Positions 23,639-36,000 of a DNA stretch of 64,000 nucleotides are shown piece by piece (positions within the stretch are counted from its first letter, which is position 1; each line of letters opens with the position of its first letter). Position numbers and translations under genes: made by a program. Source of the stretch: Actinomycetes bacterium. Lineage in GTDB: Bacteria; Auribacterota; JAJCYG01. The notes under the pieces were generated by a model. It did no database searches and was not told the origin of the DNA. It was given only the letters and a program-made list of their open reading frames with translations. Location of the stretch: positions 20,907 through 84,906 of the forward strand of contig JAJCYG010000069.1 in assembly GCA_029263055.1 (NCBI GenBank), read 5' to 3'.

Positions 23639-23951
23639 GGTTTACCTGGAAGATTGCCTCGAATCAATCCAAAAAATATCTGAATTCACCAAAGACTTTT
23701 CTCTCAAGAGCTTTGTCGAAGATGCCAAAACATTTGACGCCGTCATTCGAAACCTTGAAATTATTGGCGAAGCAATAAAAAAAGTTCCAGAAGAGATCCG
23801 TAATTCAAATCCAGAAGTTGAATGGAAGAAAATTTCTGGATTAAGAGATATTTTAGTCCACGAATATTTTGGCATTGATCCCGACATTGTCTGGGATGTC
23901 ATTCAAACCAAACTCCCCACATTAAAAGAACAAATCAAAAAACTAATCTAG
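23622..23951 (+). CDS. hepT: HEPN-domain ribonuclease toxin (HepT-like, DUF86)
   Basis: The 109-residue helical protein has the HepT motif Rx4HxY as RDILVHEYF (about residues 84-92) and the DUF86 features NLEIIGEAIKKVP and WKKISGLRDILVH. The family consists of RNA-cleaving toxins blocked by MntA-dependent AMPylation. The conserved Arg, His and Tyr are all present, so it is probably an active toxin. It ends 76 bases before the convergent giant gene. Confidence 0.88.
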   Translation: MPRDYKVYLEDCLESIQKISEFTKDFSLKSFVEDAKTFDAVIRNLEIIGEAIKKVPEEIRNSNPEVEWKKISGLRDILVHEYFGIDPDIVWDVIQTKLPTLKEQIKKLI

Positions 23952-24017
23952 TTATCCACAAGCACAGTAGCTAACCCTAGGGTTGTGGATAAGTGTGCCT
24001 GACCCGTTATCCACAGG
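23952..24017. repeat. Cluster of three DnaA-box-like 9-mers and palindromes
   Basis: TTATCCACA occurs at 23952-23960 and 24007-24015, and its complement TGTGGATAA at 23984-23992, all three perfect matches to the consensus DnaA box. Between the first two lies the perfect 12-bp palindrome AACCCTAGGGTT. The 20-mer CCTGACCCGTTATCCACAGG (23998-24017) shares 15 identical bases with a palindromic element inside the giant gene (34140-34187). The segment lies between two convergent genes, so it could also serve as a terminator hairpin or be a REP-like element. Confidence 0.6.
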
Positions 24018-24026
24018 TGATTTGTT

Positions 24027-27000
24027 TTAGATGGCGGTGGCGAAGGGTTGATCGGGGCGGAGTTGATTGAGTAATGGGGTTGCTGTTGGATTTGATTCTA
24101 TTGTTTGTCTTGTTGAAGTACGAGTGATGAAGCCTAGTTTTTTGAGTAGACGCTGTTTTTCTGCGAGCAATGCCGCCAAATCTGATGGCGCTGTTTTCTC
24201 AGCAGACAGTTTTGGTTCTATTAAGGGTAAAAGAACTTCTAAAGCAGCAGGGAGGTTCTCTTCAAATTGTTGAATCCAATCGACTCCAAACACAACAATA
24301 AGCTTTGCTTTTATTTCTTCATAAGAAATTCCTAATGCAACCAAACAAGAAAGATGAGCAACACGTGCTTCATCAAACATAAATCTTAAATCAATTCTAC
24401 TCATAAAAACTTCTTTAAGATCGACATCATATAATGGAATTTGCTCATCAAGCGCCTGTAAAAACCAAACAAATGCTTCTTCGATTTCTATTCCTTCAAG
24501 AAGAGGATTAAGTTCCATATAGCGTTCAAAATCTGGACTACTTCTTCCTTCATCTCTTGTACCAACAAACGCCACATAGTCTTCTATAAATGCATCTACT
24601 CTTTTTTCTTCAAGAAAATCTGTTTTAATTCCAACCTTTTTCGCCCAAAGATAAAGCAATCCTTTAACTCCAGTCGTTCCAGTTATAGAACCCGTTTTTT
24701 CTTGCTCTTTTAATCTTTCCCAAAGATGCGCTTTTGCTAAACCTATCAGCCCTTCTTGAACAAAAAGATCAAGCACCTCTCGAACAATCTTCCAAGGAGC
24801 ACTTCTTATAAGACTTATCGGCCAAGGGTGCTGATCGTCTAAAGACCTAACACCCAACCGAAGCAATGCTTTGATCGCTTCCAAATGAACGGCATAATGA
24901 AGACTATCAGACGTATTAAATGCTTTGTTAATAAACTCCAAAATCTTTTCAGAAGGTCGGGGGAAATGACTCAAAAACCGAATCAAATCACCATAAGTGG
25001 CAGTGCCTCTATTTTCAGCTAAAGCCAATATCAAGTCAGCATTGAGCAAAGACATATCAAATCCCAGGTCTACCCATGCATCTCGAGCACAATCGGAAGC
25101 TTGACCTGACTTTTCTGCAAAAAACTTTAAGCGGTCGCGCACCTGCTCATCATTTGCATTTAAAGCAGCTAAAGCTTTAATTGAGGCCTCTATATGCCTA
25201 GGAGCATCTGCGACTTCTTCAGAAGCAATGTGTTGAAAAAAGAAATCCCTTAAACTCTCTTTTGAATGATTCTTTAAAAGCTGCTTAACAATGTTTTTAA
25301 TTAAAAGGTCATCATCGGCACTAGCAATAAATGCAAATTCAAGATCTTTAGGATCGATTCTCATACCTGATATTAATATAGCTTGAACAGCATCAAGATA
25401 ATGATTCAGATTCTTGCCATAATTAACAAGTTTTCTCTTTAATAAATCTTTAATTTTATCTAGATCAAAATCAAAATCCTTATATGCCTGAACCGCCGGC
25501 ACCAACTTTTCACCCATAGATTTTTTTATTCCATCAATGAGTGTAGTCTCAAGAGCTTCTCTTTGATCCAAAGAAAGCCAATCAATCCCCATCTTTTGAA
25601 AGAGTTGAATCAAAGCCATAAAATGCTCTTCTTCAATAGAAGGCTGTCCAAGTCGAGCCAACATTGCTTGACGCACAGCTTCTAAATCGCTATTAACAGG
25701 TTCCTTAATAGCAAGAAGCATTTGAGTTTTAGGCGATTCTATTAAAGGCAAGAGAACTTCAAGAGCTTTGGGGAGACGATCTCCTAAGTATTTGATCCAG
25801 TTGTCTCCAAAAGCCTCAACTAATTTTGTTTTAATCTGTTCAAAAGAGACATCTAAAGCCAGCAAATAATTAAGATTGTCCACGTAGCCTTGGTCCAACA
25901 AATTAGCAGGGACCATTTTATCCAATAAAGCCTCTTTTAACTTAGCTTGTCCAGACTCATCACCAAAATCAATTGCTTTTAAAAATTCGAGATAAATCTC
26001 TTCTGTTCCCATTCCTTCAGAAAGTGGATGTGAAGCAATATAAATCTTGTAACCACCTCTACTATTTTTCACTTTAACCCAATCTGAATAAACATCCTCT
26101 AACCACATCTCTTTCAGTGTGAGAACTGTAACTGGATTCAGATCCCAATCAGGCCTCCCACTTTTAAGAAAATCAGTTTTAATATCCGATTCTTTGGCCC
26201 AGAGATAGAGCAGACCTTGCGCTCCAAGAATGCGAACGTGGCTTGTTTTTGCCTTTAGTTTTCGCCACAACTTCTGGCTCGTTATTTCTGTTTTGTTATT
26301 TTCAATCAAAAGATCAAGGGCTTGTTGAATAACATCCCATCTCGTATCGTGCCTTAATAACTTAAAAATATCTGATTCTATTTGATCAAAAGAGATTCCC
26401 ATTTGAAGCAGTGCTTTAATAGCTCTTAACCTGACACCACCGCGGCTATCCTCGAGTTCTTTCCTAAGCGCAGCTTCAAGACGATCGGTATGAGAATAAT
26501 AACCTAAAGCACGTGTAGTAGCCTGCCGAAGGTCGTTACTTCTTACCTTCAAATAAGACAACAAGACTTCTTTATCTAGCTCGTCAGACTCTAGCCCCAG
26601 ATCAACCCAAGCATGAAGAGCCGCTGCAATAACTCTGTGGCGAGATGATTTATTTAGCTCTGCTATTTCTTTTAAACGAGTAGAGACATTCTCTCCATTT
26701 GCATTTAAAGTAACCAACACTTTTATGGCAAAGATTAGCACCTCATCGCTAGTATCATTGAATGCTGTCACAGAAAATTCATTTAAGAAGCGCTCTATAA
26801 TTGAACTTCTTTCGTGCTTTTTCAACATCTGTTGAACAACTTCTTTAATCAATAAATCTCGATTATAAATACCATCCAACGAAAATGAGAGCATGTCCAG
26901 TTTGCCCATATCAAAAACTAGAGCTGCACGAATATAATTTACAAACTCAAAAGGGCTATTGACAAATTTATATATTGATCTTGAAAGAGAATCAACCACC

Positions 27001-30000
27001 TCTTCTGAATCAAGCTCAAATTCTTTTAATGCCTGAGCCGCAAAAACCAAGCGCTCATCTTTATAATTTATTGCAGCGGTAATAAGATTTTCTTTAAGAG
27101 CTGCTTTTTCTTCTAAAGTAAGCCAATCAATCCCCACAGAGCGAAGCAGGCTGATAATGTCGAAAAAATCGTCATCTAAATAACCTCTATTTAGCTTAAA
27201 TAAAATAATTTTTCTTAATTCAGCTAAATCACTATCAACAGCAATTTCAGGGGACACAATACTTAATTCTTTGGATTTAAATATTGTATTCTCAGAAATA
27301 GGCTCTGGACGCAGTTCATATAAAGAGGTTAGACTTAATATCGTTGCAGGTAGGAAAAAATCTATTTCTTCGCTATGAGTCAAAGCATGCTCTAACTTAC
27401 TTTGTAATTCATTCCAAGAAACACCGAGTTCAAGCAACCCAGAAAGAGCTGTTTTTCCTGACTCTTTGTGTGTCGCTGAAAACACGGCAGAATATAAAAA
27501 TTCTTTTGCAGCACTAAGCTGTTGTGCATTGGCTGAGCTTTTAGCCAATGTTATTATCTGCTTAACAGCTGGCATAAAATAACCACCATCTTCTGTAGGA
27601 CCATCTGTAGAAATTTTTATCAAATCATTCATAACTCCCTTTTGATTCTGAAGATGAGATTTGTTTTCAAGATAAGCTCTTGTTTCAATAATTTTCTCCA
27701 CGTCTCTTTTACCAAGCTTATGCAGCCTATCTACAGGCAAATTAAGTTTAATGTCATCGCTAAAAGGGAGCAACCAAAGTGCTTTATAAGCAGAGAAATC
27801 GTTTGAATTGAGATATACATCATTTAATTTCTGAAAAAGCTCATCTGAAGAGTGATTCAATGCGATTAAACTTTTAAAAACCTCATCAGTCATGTCTCTA
27901 CGGTCTGATTGATCGAGAAGCTCTATTAATCTTTCGAGTATCTGGTCTTTAATATCATTAGAAGCTTCTGCATAATGACCCGCAATAGGTGTTATAAAAT
28001 ATTGAAGCTCAACATCACCGCATGGACCCTTTAAAAACTCCATTGTCTTATCAATCGGTATCAGCTGATCTGAAAGTTGGCTCAAGCCATAATAGACTCC
28101 TCCAATATAGTCTCCATTGCTATTCTGACTATTTAAATGGTCTGTTAATGCCAATCGAATACTTTCTTCTCCCTCTTTTAGCACCCATAGTTCAAGAGCT
28201 TTAACTCTCTCAGCCTGATTATGTCCGAACCCACTATCTGGAAAAAAGAATAAGCACTCTATGGCTTGTTGAACCTCATCATCCTTTATTCCACCCTCAA
28301 TAAGCACTGTTAAAGCGAGAAGGAAGACATAATCGTGATAATCACCATCACAAGTTACATCCTCAATCATTTGTTTTAGCTGTGGTTTTATTTCAGAAAT
28401 ATCTAGGCCAAGTTCAGTTAAAGATTTTAAAGTTATTTTCATACGCTCTTGATGCATTGTGCCTGTTACATAAGGGATCAGTGTCTCTTTACCCTGATCC
28501 AGGGTCACACCCATTTTAGGCAAGAGTTCAATTGCTTTGAGTTGGCCATATTTATTTTCTAATAGTCCTTCACCTTCAGGTACAGAAAGAGACTTTTCTA
28601 AACGACCTAGATCTACTTCAGCACCGATTAAAAACCGCACAAAAAGTAGGTCCTCTTCATTATCTGCTTTAAAGCCTAAGCTAACTAATGTCTCTAACGC
28701 CTGTTCTGCAAGAGAAGAGGATTCATTAACAAGCACCATCAATTTTAAGAGATTTTTAATTTCTTCTAATGAAACCTGAAAAGCGGGCAGAGCTTGAACT
28801 GCGGCTAAAAGAACCTCTTCTTCATTAGAGTCAACGTGATGATTCAGAAGCTCTTCTTTGAATTTCATCCAAAAAACACCACCTTGCACTTCAGGGGACA
28901 CAATACTTAATTGTTTAGAATTAAAGTTTCGTATTTGAGTAATCACGTCAAATAAGCGAACTAAGTTCTGCTCTTTTTCTTTTAAGCGAGCAATATTTTT
29001 TGGATCGATTGATGGGACTTCAGCAATCTCTACTGAAACAACTTGCTTTGGACGTAGTTCATATAAAGAGGTTAAACTTGATATTGTTGCAGGTAGGAAA
29101 AACTCTTCTTCACTATGAGTCAAAGCATGCTCTAACTTACTTTGTAATTCATTCCAAGAAACACCGAGTTCAAGCAACCCAGAAAGAGCTGTTTTTCCTG
29201 ACTCTTTGTGTGTCGCTGAAAACACGACAGAATATAAAAATTCTTTTGCAGCACTAAGCTGTTGTGTATTGGCTGAGCTTTTAGCCAATGCCATTATCTG
29301 CTTAACAGCTGGCATAAAATAACCACCATCTTCAGTAGAACCATCTGTAGAAATTTTTATCAAATCGCCCATAACTCCATTTTGATTTTGAAGATGCGAT
29401 TTATTTTCAAGATAAGCTCTGGTTTGAAGAATTTTCTCCAATCTTCTTTCATCAATATTTTTCAGCCTATCTACAGGCAAATTAAGTTTAATGTCATCGC
29501 TAAAAGGGAGCAACCAAAGTGCTCTATAAGCAGAGAAATCGTTTGAATTGAGATATAAATCATTTAATTTCTGATAAAGCTCATCTGAAGAGTAATTCAA
29601 CGCGATTAAGCTTTTAAAAATCTCATCAGTCATTTTTCTAGAGCCTGATTGGTCGAGAAGTTCTATTAATCTTTTGAGTATCTGGTCTTTAACCTCATTA
29701 GGAGCTTCTGCATAATGACCAACAATAAAGAATATGAAATATTCAAGATCAACACCAAGGCGTGGACCCTTTAAAAACTCCATTGTCTTATCAATCGGTA
29801 TCAGCTGATCTGAAAGTTGACTCAAGCCATAATAGCTTCCTGAAAGATAGTCCCCATCACTATTTTGACTATTTAAATGGTCTGTTAATGCCAATCGAAC
29901 ACTTTCTTTTCCCTCTTTTAATACCCATAATTCAAGAACCTCACCCCTCTCTACTTTACCCCAAAACAGATCCGTTGGGTAAAAGAAGAAACTCTCTATA

Positions 30001-33000
30001 GCTTCTTGAACCACACCATCCTTTATTCCGCCTTCAACAAGCACCTTTAATGCAAGCATACTTACATTTCTTATAAAGTCACTGTCACCGCTTAAATCCT
30101 CAATCATTTCTTTTAATTGCGGTTCTATTTCAGAAACATCTAGGCCAAGCTCAATTAAAACCTTTAAAGTTATTTGAATGCGATTTTGATTTTTTATATC
30201 CGTTACATAAGGGATCAAGATCTCTTTAACCTGATCTAGAGTGGCACCCATTTTAGGCAGGAGTTCAATGGCTTTGAGTTGGCCATGTTTATTTTTTATT
30301 GCGTCTTCTGGTATATTTAACGATTTAGCCAAGCGAGCTGGATCCACTTCATCATCAATTAAATAGCGTACAAAGAGCATATCCTCTTTATTGTCTGCTT
30401 TAAAACCTAATTCAAGCAATGTCTTTAGGGCCTGTTCTGCAAGAGGCAAAGAATCTTCAATAAGAACATTCAGCTTTAAAGAATATTTAACTTCTTCTAA
30501 TGGAATCTGAAATACTACCAATGCTTGTATTAGAGCGAGATAAACAGCTTCGGTAGAATCATTACTGATGTTTAAATATCTTTCTAAAAGCTCTTCTTTG
30601 AATTTTATCCAAAAAGCTCCACTCTGTTCCTCTAAGGATTTTTGCTGATCGATTTGGTTGTAGTGAGATGCCCATGCTTTTAGTGCTAAAGCTTTGGTTT
30701 CTTCTTGAGTTAACAACCAATCAAGTTCTTCTTGGTATTCTGATAGAGGGACTTTTAGTTGAATCAAGGCTTCAAGTACTTTCACTAAAACTAGCTGCCA
30801 AGCATTAATTGATTTTACCCCAGAGGATTTCTTAAATTCCTTTTCAAGCTCTATAAGTTCTTGCAGGTTTTTGAGTAAGACCGATTGAACCTTTCCAGGG
30901 TCAATTTCAAACTGAGTTAAGGCAGGAATGGCCTGATAACGAACCTTTTGATTTCCACTTAATGCCAACTCTAATAAACGCTCTTTATCTTCAAGCTCCA
31001 TTTCTCCTAAAGCAACAAACCCTTTTATGCCTGTCACTTGTTGGGAAGGATCTTCAGATGTGAGCAGAACTCTAAATCCAATTAAGTGGAGACCTTTAGG
31101 CAAAGACAACATCGTCTTAATCTTGGATGCCCACACCATTTGATCAAAAGAGCCTCCAGACTCCCAATTCATATAAATTCTTGCCAAGTCCATATCAGAA
31201 ACTTTGTGAAGCGCTTCAGCAAAAACCAAAGCTTCTTCTTCAGTTTTAGCCTGCTTCAAAGCCTCTTCTAATTTATTTGCATCAGGCACTTCGCCTAACA
31301 TCTGCAATCCTAACATGCGTCCTAAATCATTTTCATCTCGTTCTTCTAAGTTTGACTTTATAAGATGTAAATTATGAACACCTCTCTGTGCAATCAAAGC
31401 TTCTGTTAACGCTTTAATAACTAACGGATCACTGCTGTCGGCAGAGAGAACAGATAAAAGATCATCAAAAAGATCATCTGGAAGACTATCCATCTCTAAA
31501 ACGGTTTCAACAACGAGCATCTCTAAAGCCTGATTCCCTTGATCAAACTGAATATGTGGCCACCATTGTGGGTAAGAAGCACCTAATTGTATTAATCCCT
31601 TTAGAGCGACTAATCCTAACTCATTCTCTTGATTCTCAATTAAATAGTTGATTAGTTTTGACTGAAAGGAATTGTCAAAAATTCCTAAAGCAAGATTAAA
31701 TTCAATAAAAGCAATCTTCTCTTTTTCGGCCATATAACCGCCTTTATCAACGATATCCTTAATAGCTCTCTCTATATTCTCTTCAGGCCAACCCAATTCC
31801 TTCAACCAACTCATATAACCCTTCATGTAATCAGACCAATTTTCTTTTTTGGAAAGTGACATTAATTTTTCTTTATCGTCTTTACTTAAAAAGACCATTT
31901 CTCTTAACCCCTCAAGAGCACGACTTCCTAAAAAGTCGTCATTACTTTCGAATTGACTGTAATCCGTTTGATCTAATTTTCTTAAGACAGGCAACTCAAC
32001 ACCAATAGCAAACAACAGTTCAACAGGAACCAACCACTGATAACCTGTAACACCTGAATAATAGCTTTGAGAAAGAGTCATAGCTCTTTCTGCATCAGCA
32101 GGCAAAAGAAGTTGAAAGAGCTGATGACAAGTTTCTAAACGAGCTTCTTTATAATTCCCAACCGGCTTGATCTTTTTTAACTGATCGAGAAACATTGTTT
32201 CTAACTGCTCACGGGTTAGGCTTGGTCGAGTCACATTTACAAACGTTGTAGTCTGCGCTTCCTCATAGTAAAGAACCAAAGCTCCCAACGCATAGGCTCG
32301 AATTAAGGACTTTCTATCTGAAAGAAGCTTTTTTAACGGGTCTTTGTAATGTGAAGCAGGTATGGAAAACCTTAAAAGAAGTTTCAAGGCTTCTAATCGA
32401 TTAACAGCTTTACTAGAGTGAAGAGTTTTAATGGCCTCTTCTTCAACTTCTTTAGATATCGATCCGAAATAATTTTGAAGAGCCATAAAAATAGAGGCAC
32501 GCACTTCACTTCCTAGTTTCAAACTAGGCAACAGCTCAACCAAGTATTGTCTGAATTCAGGTGCAAGATAAAAGTTTTGAGCCAAAGAACGAATGAACTC
32601 TTTTTTCTTGGTCAGAGAAGACTTTTTTAAACGTTCTATGGTTTCAGCGTCTTGAATCTTTAAAGGAGTTCTTTCATCAGTGATGAGTAAACCTTCAAAA
32701 GAGCTCTTACTCAAACCTATTTGATTTAACCAATCAAGATAAAACCGATGAAAATCAAACCAATCGATAATACCAAGCGACTGCATCAATTTTTGTTTAA
32801 CTTCATCACTGTATGAGTCCATTGAGCGGAATTGTTCCAAAGCAGCTTGAGCAAACTTACCCCCCCCTAAATCTTGAACATCTGGAGCCGTGTTAAAAAG
32901 AGATTTGATCGACTCAGCAGAAAGACCCACACTATAAAGCCAAGGAATCGGGACTTCAGTCCATAAATCCTGCCTATCAGAATTGTGGTGCAACTGCTGT

Positions 33001-36000
33001 AAAAAATATGCCACCTCATGCTTTTCTTCATCAGAGTAAAGATTAGCCAAACCAATTAACAACGCCAGCTCTTGCTCATCATTTGTGGGTTTTATTTTCA
33101 CTTTAATCTTTTCTCGAAGCAGCTCTCTTGTTAAAGTTTCACCGTCAAAAACAATACTTGGTTCGGATTGAACCAAAACATTCTTGGATAAAGTCTGCTC
33201 AGAATAACGGATTAATGCTTCAAAAGCTAAAGCGCGTACATTCATATCACTCGATTCAAGCAATCTCTTTATTTGATCAATCTCGTTAACTTCAGGTTGC
33301 TGTTCTAATAAAACTTCTAAAGAATTTAGTTTTCTTTTTTCTAAATCTGTTTTAAGGCCCATTAAATCATTAGGTTTTTCAAAAGAAACACCCAGCTTAA
33401 TGAGCCCACTTAAAGCAGCAAGACGTTTTAGCTCTGGTTCTGTGTCTGATTGGACCGCTTTTATCAGTTCCTGTTTAAGCCACCCTCCACCATCGTCTAG
33501 TTGAACCAAGGCATGAATACCCACTTCAGCTATGCGAGGATCTATATTTTGAAATGTAAATCTTAAGTGGTTCTTTAAAGCAAAATTTTTGAGGCCTATT
33601 TCTCTTAACCACTCAACATACTGCTCAACAAAATCAGACCATTCCTCTCCCTCGATTATTTCAACCAACTTTTGCTTCATAAAATCATCTAATTTTGCCA
33701 TTTCTGCAAAACGGTCCTTTGAAGGAGTGAGGAATAGCTCTAGTTCCTCTTGATTTAAAACACTGTTTGTCTTGAGCATTGAAATTATTGCCTCTGGAGA
33801 AATACCGACTGCAAACAACCATTCAATCGGCACACTTTGATTCCAAGCCCTTTTTCCATTTCCATATTTTGCAAGCAATTGAAGAATGGTTTTTCTAAAT
33901 TCTTTAGTTCCATTTCTTTTTGCTAATGCTTTAAACGCCACAAACGCAGCCGCACCCTTTGACTCCATAAAAAATTCAATTAAATCAAATTTTTCCATCG
34001 CTCTAAAATCAACCGTCTGACTTTCTGCAGAAACAGCACTCCCCTTTTGCTCTTCAAGTTGACGCAACTCCTCCCGCACATCAAACAACCGCACCAACAC
34101 CGCCAACTCTTCTTTAACTGCCTCTGCTTCAACCCTCGGCCTGTGGATAACGGGGCCTGACCCCGTTGTTAACAGGTTATGCACAGGTTCTATTGTGGAA
34201 GGCTTGTAGAGTTCGGCTAAGAGGGCGATTTTGTCTCTGGTGGAAATACCTTCTGCAAATATCTGTGTTTCAACTTCATCTTTAGTAAAACCAATTTTTA
34301 ATAAAGTTGCCACTAACTCTGGAATAAAATTAATTTTCTTTTCTTTTATTTTCTTTTCGATAAAACTTTTTGAGATTTGATCATCTTCCACTGTTAAGAG
34401 AAGCGCTTCAATCAATCCATAGCTATTTTTATGTTTTCCGGCTGAAAGCTGAGCCGTTAAAAGTAAAGAGACTTCGGCTTTATTCATTCCTTTAGCTAAA
34501 AGAAGCTGGGTGGCAAGAACAAGTAACTCAGCGTCTAGCTCAATACCTTTTTCAATAAATTTAGTTGTTTTTAGTTTGATGTCGTCTAAAGTGATTGAGT
34601 CTAATTTCAAACATTGCGTAAGCCCAGTGACAATAGACTCTTTTTGAGAACGACTATCAATGGCTGCGATTAAAACGACCTTAGAATAATCATTTAAAAT
34701 ACCCAAGGTTTCTAGTCGATTAACTCCTAATCCTAAATAACCACCCAGCTTAGAACCCACCCCTTTTTCTTCTAAAATCTGCCAAACTTCCTCTCCCGTT
34801 TGTCCCAAAGCAAGCAAACCATCTATAGACGCTTGGACAATACCAACATCATTTAAAATCAACAGGCTCTTCAGTTTTGTTTTAAATGCAGCTTCAATCT
34901 TTCCATAAGAATTGAGTTCTATAATTTTTTGGATTAGAAAGGCTTCTACTTGATAAGAAGAACCTTCATTGAGTAGTTTTGCCATCACAAGAACAGCGAG
35001 AGAACCGTCTGCCATTCCCAACTGCGTCAACCCCTCTATGAGCCATTTTAAAGAAGAGATGCTCTGAGATTGTCGCAATATATCTGATAATCCACCAATA
35101 TCTGTCAACGCCCCAAATCGAACTAAAGCAACAGCGGCACGTACACGCACATCTATATCTGTATTTGAATCATCATAAACTTCCTTTAATCTTTCTAGAA
35201 CTTTCTCATTTTTAATTTTTAAAGCTAGAATAGTTTCAATTGTCTCACCGACTACTTCAGGTTCAGCAGATTTGAGTAATCGAACAGCATCACTCTTTAC
35301 TATATTTACTAGACTAGGGACCCTTAGTTCTCGGACTGATTTTAAAGAAGCCACAATTTCTTTATGCGATCCAATAAAGCCATTAGCCATCATGCTTACT
35401 GAACCTTTTGAAACAGGCGGCACAGTCACATCTGTCTCTTCTGGTTCCTTAGGTAAAATAGGTTTTTGTTGCTCTAATTCACCAATCTCTTTTTGCAATT
35501 CAAGCAATCTCAAAATGTGCGATTCTTCTTGCTTAAGTTGAACGAGTGAAAGCAAACCCGTGTTTATTTCTGCTGAAGGAACAGAAACTACTTTTGATTG
35601 CTGAGGCTTTGTTTCGTGGTAATGAGCAATCCATGCTTTAACAGCTAATGCTCGTTCTATTTCATTTGTACTTTCTAACCATGGCTTCACACTCGGCCAA
35701 TATTCTTTGACAGGAACTTTTAAGGTGAGGAGGGCTTCTAATGCTGTAATAGCTAACTCATCTCGGTTATTGCTCAAAATTGATTTTAATGTCTCAATAA
35801 ATGAGGCTCCTCGATTGGTTAACCACAGATTATTAAGAGTGGATGTCGGATCAGAAGCTAACTGAATCAATCCTTTTAATGCTTGAACACGAACAGTATA
35901 GTTTCCTTGCTTATACTTTTTAACTAAGAGATCTTTTATTGTTCCTTTGGATATCCAAACAGGTGACTCGGTTTCTTTTATTAAAAGGTCAAGGACCACT

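Noticed and set aside
23952..24017. Chromosomal origin (oriC)
   Set aside because: Only three boxes are present, there is no AT-rich unwinding stretch and no dnaA/dnaN/rpmH neighbours.
28022..30001. Two similar plus-strand frames starting MDPLKTPLSYQS (28022 and 29762)
   Set aside because: They repeat only because they are antisense to copies A and B of the duplicated segment in the giant gene.
24155..30625. Duplications as assembly artefact
   Set aside because: The copies differ at many positions and keep the frame throughout, so a simple assembly error is unlikely, though the roughly 105-base identical run deserves a read check.
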